From positions 1 through 44,922 of the forward strand of contig JAAEOP010001081.1 of the NCBI GenBank assembly GCA_024223125.1: DNA of 44,922 bases, read 5' to 3'. Each line of letters opens with the position of its first letter. Positions within the stretch are counted from its first letter, which is position 1. This DNA comes from Chloroflexota bacterium (GTDB lineage Bacteria; Chloroflexota; Anaerolineae; Promineifilales; Promineifilaceae). The position numbers were made by a program, and so were the translations under genes. The notes beneath the pieces were generated by a model. It searched no databases. It had not been told where the DNA came from and worked only from the letters and a program-made list of their open reading frames with translations. Below are positions 40,201-44,922 of the stretch, piece after piece.

Positions 40201-41493
40201 TCACTCATAACGCAACGCTTCAATTGGGTCGAGACGAGAGGCGCGGATGGCTGGATACAGGCCAAAAACAAGACCAATCAGCAAGGCAACGCCAAACGCC
40301 ATCGGGATGCTGTTTGGTGCAAGCAAAGCAACGCCCTGATTCAAGTTTGCCACCAGCGGAATGGTCAGTACGCCAACGGCAATGCCCAACACACCACCCA
40401 ATCCGCTGATCAGCACCGCCTCCAGCAAGAATTGGGTAACGATGTCCTGCGGCCGCGCTCCCACAGCCAAACGCACCCCAATTTCCCGCGTGCGCTCCGT
40501 GACGCTGACCAGCATCACATTCATAATGCCAATGCCGCCGACCACCAGCGAGACGGCCGCCATCGCCGCCAGCAAAAAAGAGAAGGTGCGGGCGGCTTGT
40601 TGCTGCGCCCCCAAAATGTCTTGTCGCGTGGTCATGTCAAAGTCATCGTCCCATTCCCCAATTTCATCTTTGCCGACGGCGTGACGCTGGCGCAGATAAT
40701 CTTTGATTTGGCTGCGGGCTTCGGCCATGCGGCTTTCATCCGTGACGCGGGCGACAATTTGTACCGACGGCGGTTCGTCGAACAAATTGTGGATGGCGGT
40801 ACTGAGCGGCAAGTAAAACGACTCATTGGGGCGCATCTGATTACGCAGGGCCGGATTGATCACTTCCAATTCGGTCAGCACGCCAATGACCAAACATTTA
40901 CGCCGGTTGACCCATACAATCTCTTCTAATGGATCATCACCGCCAAACAACTGTTCGGCCGTTTTATGCCCCAGCACACAGATGTCGGCGTTGGACAGCA
41001 CTTCGGCGGGGGTGAAGAAACGGCCGTTTCCCACAAACGCCTCGCCCGTCAGCGGAACCCCGTCCGGCCAGCCCACCGGCTGCACATCTCCTTGCGCGGC
41101 CAGATTGTCCAACCCATCGGCCGTGCTGCCGGCAACCAACATATCCAAGACGTTAAATGCGCGCCTCACTTTGCCTTCGCCGTTGACAGACATTATCACC
41201 CGGCTTACCAGCGGCGCTTCCTGGGGCATATGCAGCCCATCTTCATAGGACAAAATCTCGCCGACGGGAACAAATTCACCCTGATCTATCTTTTCCTTCA
41301 CGCCAATTTGCACCATGTCTGCGCCCAGATTGCGGAAGTTGGCTTCTACAGCGGCGCGGGCGCCATTGCCCAGCGCCACCATGCTGATGACCGACGCCAC
41401 GCCGATAACAATGCCCAATGTGGTCAGCACAGCCCGCAGCGCATTGCTACTGATGCCTGTTAAAGCGGTGCGGATGGTTTTTAGGATGGTCAT
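40201..41493 (-). CDS. MacB-like ABC transporter permease (FtsX domain)
   Basis: 430 residues. One N-terminal helix (about 20-45, VLTTLGIVIGVASVISMVALGNGARAAVEAN), a large extracytoplasmic MacB_PCD domain (about 50-275) and three C-terminal helices of the FtsX domain (VGGIGIMNVMLVSVTERTREIGVRLAVGARPQDI, then the last two). This is the MacB topology with the ATPase split off as a separate protein. MacAB-type systems export peptides, siderophores or antibiotics by mechanotransmission. Overlaps the ATPase gene by 4 bases. The substrate is unknown. Confidence 0.92.
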   Translation of the reverse strand: MTILKTIRTALTGISSNALRAVLTTLGIVIGVASVISMVALGNGARAAVEANFRNLGADMVQIGVKEKIDQGEFVPVGEILSYEDGLHMPQEAPLVSRVIMSVNGEGKVRRAFNVLDMLVAGSTADGLDNLAAQGDVQPVGWPDGVPLTGEAFVGNGRFFTPAEVLSNADICVLGHKTAEQLFGGDDPLEEIVWVNRRKCLVIGVLTELEVINPALRNQMRPNESFYLPLSTAIHNLFDEPPSVQIVARVTDESRMAEARSQIKDYLRQRHAVGKDEIGEWDDDFDMTTRQDILGAQQQAARTFSFLLAAMAAVSLVVGGIGIMNVMLVSVTERTREIGVRLAVGARPQDIVTQFLLEAVLISGLGGVLGIAVGVLTIPLVANLNQGVALLAPNSIPMAFGVALLIGLVFGLYPAIRASRLDPIEALRYE

Positions 41494-42188
41494 GCGCCCT
41501 CCCGAAGGTTGACGATACGGCCGTCTTGCATATGCAGTACGCGCCGCGCCTGGTCGGCAACGTGCGCGTCATGGGTGACAAGGATGATGGTACGGCCGTT
41601 TCCGTTCAAATCTTCCAGCAGATTAAGAATGTCCGCGCCCGTGCGACTGTCCAGATTGCCGGTCGGTTCGTCAGCCAGAATCAGGGCCGGGTTTGTAACC
41701 AGTGCGCGGGCAATTGCCACCCGCTGCCGCTGCCCGCCAGATAATTCTGTCGGTTTATGGCCTAATCGATCCGCCAGCCCGACTTGCTGCAAGGCCAATG
41801 TTGCCAGCACTTTTTCGCTGCGCTTCTCGCCGTTGTGGCTGCGCTTGCGGTACAGCAAGGGCAAGGCGACGTTTTCTAGCGTGCTTAAACGGGGCAGCAA
41901 ATTGAACGATTGAAAGACAAAACCAATGTTTTGGTTGCGTACTTCGGCTCTGGCGCGGCGGGAAAGATGGCTGATGTCACAGTCGTTTAAGAGATAACGG
42001 CCGTTTGTGGGCGTGTCCAAACAACCCAACAAGTGCATCAGGGTTGATTTTCCGCTGCCGGACGGCCCCATCAAGGCCATAAACGCCCCCGATTGCACCT
42101 GAAAACTGACCTCGCGCAGGGCGTAGACAACTTCTTCGCCCATTTGGTATTCCTTGCTCAAACCTTCTACTTCGATGACAGGTTTCAT
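41490..42188 (-). CDS. ABC transporter ATPase, MacB/LolD type
   Basis: 232 residues with a single ABC domain: Walker A GPSGSGKST, Q-loop GFVFQSFNLLPRLSTLENVALPL, signature LSGGQRQRVAIARAL, Walker B LILADEPTGNLD and H-loop ILVTHD. The short length and LLPRLxxxxNVALPL block are those of the MacB/LolD/FtsE group. Starts 4 bases inside the preceding HlyD-type gene and ends 4 bases inside the permease gene, so all three are translationally coupled. Confidence 0.94.
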   Translation of the reverse strand: MKPVIEVEGLSKEYQMGEEVVYALREVSFQVQSGAFMALMGPSGSGKSTLMHLLGCLDTPTNGRYLLNDCDISHLSRRARAEVRNQNIGFVFQSFNLLPRLSTLENVALPLLYRKRSHNGEKRSEKVLATLALQQVGLADRLGHKPTELSGGQRQRVAIARALVTNPALILADEPTGNLDSRTGADILNLLEDLNGNGRTIILVTHDAHVADQARRVLHMQDGRIVNLREGA

Positions 42189-43507
42189 TCGCCCACCACC
42201 TCGTCCCCTTCATGCAGACCATCTAGCACCACAATGTACACGTCGCCGCGTAGTCCGATGGCGATGTCGCGGGGAACGGAACGGCCGTTTTCCCATACTT
42301 CCACCGTCGCCGTTCCATCCGAACGCGCCGCCACCAGCGCTCGCGGCAAGCGCAATTCGTCGTCGGCGCTGTCAATGAGCAAAGAGGCGTCGGCCGTCAT
42401 GCCGGGATAAACGCCGTCCGGCAAGGGATCATTGAGGGTGAGATAAACGTGGTATAACGGCCGTGCTTCGCCAGCCACCCGCTGTGGCACAATGCGGGAC
42501 ACTTCCCCCGCCACGACCACATCAGGCCGGGCGTCAAAGTAAATTTCGGCCGTCTGCCCAATGGCAATCATCGACAAATCCTCTTCGATGATGGTGACAC
42601 GCGCCTCGCCCTGTGCCGGATCGGTAAGCAGCAACAGATTCGCTCCGGCGGGCAATTGCTCGCCCGGCCGTGCTAGCACCTCTAGCACAACCCCGTCAAA
42701 AGGAGCGGCGATGATAGTTTTCGCCAGATTAGCTTCTGCCTCATCCACCGCCAATTGCAACAATGGGTTTACGCCGGATTCGGCCAGATATTGCACGTTC
42801 AGATTCGTTTGATCCACTGTCGCTGATAAGGCATTCACCTGCTGGCTGACCGACCATTGCTGGTTGAGCATTTGGTTGTATTCCGCTTCGGCGACCTCGA
42901 CAGCGCGTTGGGCAGCCACCCATTCCAGCCGGTAAGACTCGACGACTTCGGGCGGTTCCCACTCCCGATCCTGCGCTTTTTGATATTCGTAGGCGGTGTA
43001 GGTCTCGGCGTCGCGGGCGGTTTGCAGATTGATTTCAGCGGCCGTGAGCGAGGGGATTTGCGCTTGGGTACTTAGCACCTGCGCTTCGCCCGCCACCACA
43101 GATAGCTCGGCATCTGTCAATTGTTGTTGATAGGCGTCTTCAGCCAATTCCAGTTGAATCTGGGCTGCTTGCAAGGCGGCTTCGTAAGGTGTGGGGTCTA
43201 TTCGGGCGATGGTGTCGCCGGCGTGGACAATGCTGCCGGGGCGGACGGTGAGTTCTAGCAAACGGCCGTCTACATCCACCCCCAACAGCCTCTCTTGAAT
43301 GCCAACCAATTGGCCGGGCGCGGTCACAGTTTGGGCCACATCCCCCCGGCTAACGGGAACGGTGACGGGTTTAGCCAGCGGTGTGGCAACGCCTGCACTG
43401 AGCCAGGTCGAAGTGGCCGTTTGTCTGTTTTGATACCCCTGAAAAGCGGCGACAGTAACGGCCGTTGTTCCCAATATCAAAACAGCTATCAAAATAATTC
43501 TTCGCAT
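42185..43507 (-). CDS. MacA/HlyD-family periplasmic-adaptor-like protein
   Basis: About 440 residues from the ATG at 43507 (MRRIILIAVLILG, one anchor helix); an in-frame ATG at 43522 lies within the tandem repeat. Next come a lipoyl/barrel-sandwich start (VTVPVSRGDVAQTVTAPGQL, then DGRLLELTVRPGSIVHAGDTIARIDPTPYEAAL), a coiled-coil hairpin (about 120-235, Gln/Ala/Glu-rich), the second half-motif (IIAAPFDGVVLEVLARPGEQLPAGANLLLLTD) and a beta-barrel (about 300-380). This is the MacA layout for a single-membrane exporter. There is no clear ribosome-binding site: the 5' region has been remodelled by the 120-base repeat, whose extra copies contain second and third copies of the first codons. Confidence 0.9.
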   Translation of the reverse strand: MRRIILIAVLILGTTAVTVAAFQGYQNRQTATSTWLSAGVATPLAKPVTVPVSRGDVAQTVTAPGQLVGIQERLLGVDVDGRLLELTVRPGSIVHAGDTIARIDPTPYEAALQAAQIQLELAEDAYQQQLTDAELSVVAGEAQVLSTQAQIPSLTAAEINLQTARDAETYTAYEYQKAQDREWEPPEVVESYRLEWVAAQRAVEVAEAEYNQMLNQQWSVSQQVNALSATVDQTNLNVQYLAESGVNPLLQLAVDEAEANLAKTIIAAPFDGVVLEVLARPGEQLPAGANLLLLTDPAQGEARVTIIEEDLSMIAIGQTAEIYFDARPDVVVAGEVSRIVPQRVAGEARPLYHVYLTLNDPLPDGVYPGMTADASLLIDSADDELRLPRALVAARSDGTATVEVWENGRSVPRDIAIGLRGDVYIVVLDGLHEGDEVVGE

Positions 43508-43514
43508 AAAAAAA

Positions 43515-43847
43515 GTAACCATTTAGGTGCCCGGCACTTCATTACCAAGTCTACTGGAGTAGCACACTCGTTTATAAGTGCCGGGCACCTTGGGGGACAG
43601 AACGATTATCAAAATAATTCTTCGCATAAAAAAAGTAACCATTCAGGTGCCCGGCACTTCATTACCAAGTCTACTGGAGTAGCACACTCGTTTATAAGTG
43701 CCGAGCACCTTGGGGGACAGAACGATTATAAAAATAATTCTGCGCATAAAAAAGTAACCATTCAGGTGCCCGGCACTTCATTACCAAGTCTACTGGAGTA
43801 GCACACTCGTTTATAAGTGCCGGGCACCTTGGGGGAGTGAATGGTAC
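43515..43847. repeat. Three tandem copies of the 95-bp compound palindrome (period 120/119)
   Basis: Copies begin at 43515, 43635 and 43754. Each has GTAACCATT(C/T)AGGTGCCCGGCACTT, the CTACTGGAGTAG core and AAGTGCC(G)GGCACCT. The linkers between copies repeat the 24 bases around the start codon of the adaptor gene (AAAATAATTCTTCGCAT, then a poly-A run). The last copy ends GAATGGTAC, close to the terminal repeat of the solitary copy; the first two end in the diverged GAACGATTAT. The palindromic arms are 15 bp. Confidence 0.9.
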
Positions 43848-43852
43848 TAAAA

Positions 43853-43896
43853 AAACCTCCATATCGTATGATTCTGAGTATCACACATGGAGGTTT
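43853..43896. terminator. Hairpin beside the tandem repeats
   Basis: AAACCTCCAT (43853-43862) and ATGGAGGTTT (43887-43896) are perfect inverted repeats with a 24-base loop. It lies between the response-regulator stop and the adaptor gene; role uncertain (terminator or leader). Confidence 0.45.
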
Positions 43897-43956
43897 CGTT
43901 CAGGTTATGGGATGGTTACAAGCTGGCAAGAAGAGATTACAGTTTCGTAATCGGTA

Positions 43957-43989
43957 AGATTGGTTCAATCTTGAAGATTGAACCAATCT
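43957..43989 (-). terminator. Terminator hairpin after the response-regulator gene
   Basis: AGATTGGTTCAATCT and AGATTGAACCAATCT pair almost without fault around a 3-base loop, 11 bases past the stop codon of the response-regulator gene. It is A/T-rich and lacks a long T-run, but the position fits transcription ending before the repeat array. Confidence 0.6.
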
Positions 43990-43999
43990 AAATCAATCG

Positions 44000-44698
44000 T
44001 TACGCTACAAGCCGATACCCCACGCCGGGAACGGTCAGGATCAGCGCCGGTTTACTTGGCTCCAATTCAACTTTCTCTCGCAGACGGCGGATGTGGACGT
44101 TGACTGCCCGCTCGCTGCCGCTGTCGGCGGCCGTTCCCCACACAGCATCCAAAATTTGGCTGCGGCTGAGCGCCTGGCCGGGATGGCGGGCTAAGTAGGC
44201 GAGCAAGCGTAATTCGATGGGCGTTAATTCAATACGGCCGTTGCCCCGCCAGACAACGCCTTTATCCAGATCAATCACCAGATCGGCGGCATAAAGCTGG
44301 TTGCCGCCGCCGGTTGACAGTTCGCCGTATGCCCGTCGCAGTAAGGCCCGTATACGGGAAAGCAGTTCGCGCAGGCTGAATGGTTTAGTGACGTAATCAT
44401 CGGCGCCCATTTCCAGCCCCAGCACTTTGTCGGCCTCTTCGCGGCGGGCGGTGAGCATCAGAATCGGTTGGCGCAGGTTGAGTTGGCGCAACTTTCGACA
44501 AACATCGAACCCCATTTCGTCGGGCAGGCGCACATCGAGGATGATCAGGTGGGGATGATGGTCGCGGGCGTGGGCGATGCCGTCACGGCCGTTTGCTTTC
44601 CATTCAACCTGAAAATTGGCCTGCTCCAGCCCATCCATCAGGCTGTGGGCTACGGCCGGGTCGTCTTCAATTAGTAAGATGTTGCGGTAACTGTTCAT
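44000..44698 (-). CDS. OmpR/PhoB-family response regulator
   Basis: 232 residues. The receiver domain (1-118) has the acidic pocket Glu11-Asp12-Asp13, phospho-acceptor Asp55 (LIILDVRLPD), Thr83 and Lys105 (YVTKPFS). The C-terminal winged helix (about 135-231) has LTPIELRLLAYLARHPGQALSRSQILDAVWG, RAVNVHIRRLREKVE and the closing TVPGVGYRLVA. It probably pairs with the histidine kinase at 37176-38705 and could control the efflux operon in between. Start at the ATG 44698. Confidence 0.95.
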   Translation of the reverse strand: MNSYRNILLIEDDPAVAHSLMDGLEQANFQVEWKANGRDGIAHARDHHPHLIILDVRLPDEMGFDVCRKLRQLNLRQPILMLTARREEADKVLGLEMGADDYVTKPFSLRELLSRIRALLRRAYGELSTGGGNQLYAADLVIDLDKGVVWRGNGRIELTPIELRLLAYLARHPGQALSRSQILDAVWGTAADSGSERAVNVHIRRLREKVELEPSKPALILTVPGVGYRLVA

Positions 44699-44725
44699 TA
44701 TTTATTATCGTAAACTTGACGATCT

Positions 44726-44783
44726 GTCATTCCTGCACAGGCAGGAATCCATCTTCTTTTAGAGGAGTGGATTCCCGCCTTCG
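44726..44783. repeat. Paired ATTCCTGC-type palindromes
   Basis: GTCATTCCTGCACAGGCAGGAATCC and TGGATTCCCGCCTTCG flank a TCTTCTTTTAGAGGAG spacer. It is the third copy of the pair found at 19525 and 40122, lying between the response regulator and the right-end gene. Confidence 0.6.
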
Positions 44784-44803
44784 TTACAGTGAGTTAGCCT
44801 CAA

Positions 44804-44822
44804 ACAAGGTATAATACCTTGT
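44804..44822 (+). promoter_or_regulatory. Palindromic operator overlapping a -10 box
   Basis: ACAAGGTAT-A-ATACCTTGT is a perfect 9-bp inverted repeat that contains TATAAT (44810-44815). A protein bound here would block the promoter of the partial gene starting at 44838. No convincing -35 box is seen 17 bases upstream (TTACAG is 20 bases away). Confidence 0.5.
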
Positions 44823-44837
44823 ATAGGAAGGTTAACG

Positions 44838-44922
44838 ATGATAACACGAAGCAATAAAAGTTGGTTGTTGGCGTTCAAGAATTTTTTGAACAGAAAATAT
44901 CCAAAACGAAGTACGGCAACCC
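44838..44922 (+). CDS. Unidentified gene, 5' end only
   Basis: An ATG at 44838 with AGGAAGG six bases upstream opens a frame that continues to the window edge (28 codons). The visible N-terminus is basic (MITRSNKSWLLAFKNFLNRK). It is too short to assign. The start is supported by the ribosome-binding site and by the TATAAT/operator region just upstream. Confidence 0.5.
   Translation, partial: MITRSNKSWLLAFKNFLNRKYPKRSTAT

Noticed and set aside
43295..43801. A 168-codon plus-strand frame with internal protein repeats
   Set aside because: The protein repeats are only the translation of the tandem 120-base palindromic element and the complement of the adaptor gene.
43515..43847. Possible CRISPR array (three regular repeats)
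   Set aside because: The whole 120-base unit is repeated with no unique spacers, the units contain long inverted arms, and no cas gene is near.
1..44922. The window begins GGGTTGCCG and ends CGGCAACCC, a 9-base inverted repeat of the termini
   Set aside because: Both ends cut through open reading frames, so they are not clean element borders; the match is short and may be chance or an assembly feature. Extending the contig would settle it.

Overview
The window most likely comes from a chromosome of a Chloroflexota bacterium of the Anaerolineae/Caldilineae kind. This placement is an inference. It rests on moderate GC, lipoproteins with short lipoboxes and Glu/Ala/Pro-rich linkers, an LLM-class (F420/FMN) oxidoreductase, and a very frequent palindromic octamer, ACGGCCGT (about 74 copies counted by eye). 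No rRNA, tRNA, phage or transposase gene is visible.

Layout. Bases 1-1183 hold the start of a secreted beta-propeller-like lipoprotein (minus strand) and a RelE/XRE toxin-antitoxin pair (plus strand). Bases 1227-5730 (minus) hold a Ugp-type ABC importer (two permeases and a UgpB-like binding lipoprotein) followed by a glycerophosphodiester phosphodiesterase lipoprotein. Bases 6082-7557 hold a methyltransferase and a divergent GntR/UTRA regulator.

Bases 7745-35815 (plus) form the centrepiece, a roughly 28-kb purine-catabolism supercluster. In order: an FAD/2Fe-2S fusion plus molybdenum subunit of a xanthine-dehydrogenase-type enzyme; a YgeY-type M20 hydrolase; a Nudix gene beside a dead Uma2 fragment; the knotted carbamoyltransferase YgeW; two fold-type II PLP enzymes; a BMP/Nup-type nucleoside ABC importer whose binding protein carries two tandem ligand-binding domains; a second 2Fe-2S/Mo fusion resembling selenium-dependent xanthine dehydrogenase; SsnA; an 8-oxoguanine-deaminase-like amidohydrolase; YgfM and XdhD; an AT-rich island with a hypothetical gene and VapBC; the XdhC/CoxI maturation factor; and an LLM oxidoreductase. 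This is a rearranged, enlarged counterpart of the E. coli ygeW-xdhD locus, with importer, deaminases, hydroxylases and maturation factor on one strand. The likely logic is import of purines or nucleosides, deamination (SsnA, 8-oxoguanine deaminase), hydroxylation by three molybdo-enzymes, and downstream breakdown of ureido and amino products (YgeW, YgeY, PLP enzymes).

Bases 35926-44698 (minus) hold an OmpR-type response regulator, a MacA/MacB-like efflux operon, two tandem paralogous membrane-anchored proteins, a sensor histidine kinase and a polysaccharide-flippase-like protein. The right end carries the start of an unidentified plus-strand gene.

The window is unusually rich in short repeats. 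Several lie inside coding sequence or over stop codons and so contribute residues to unrelated proteins. A 95-bp compound palindrome occurs once downstream of the efflux operon and three times in tandem over its 5' end.
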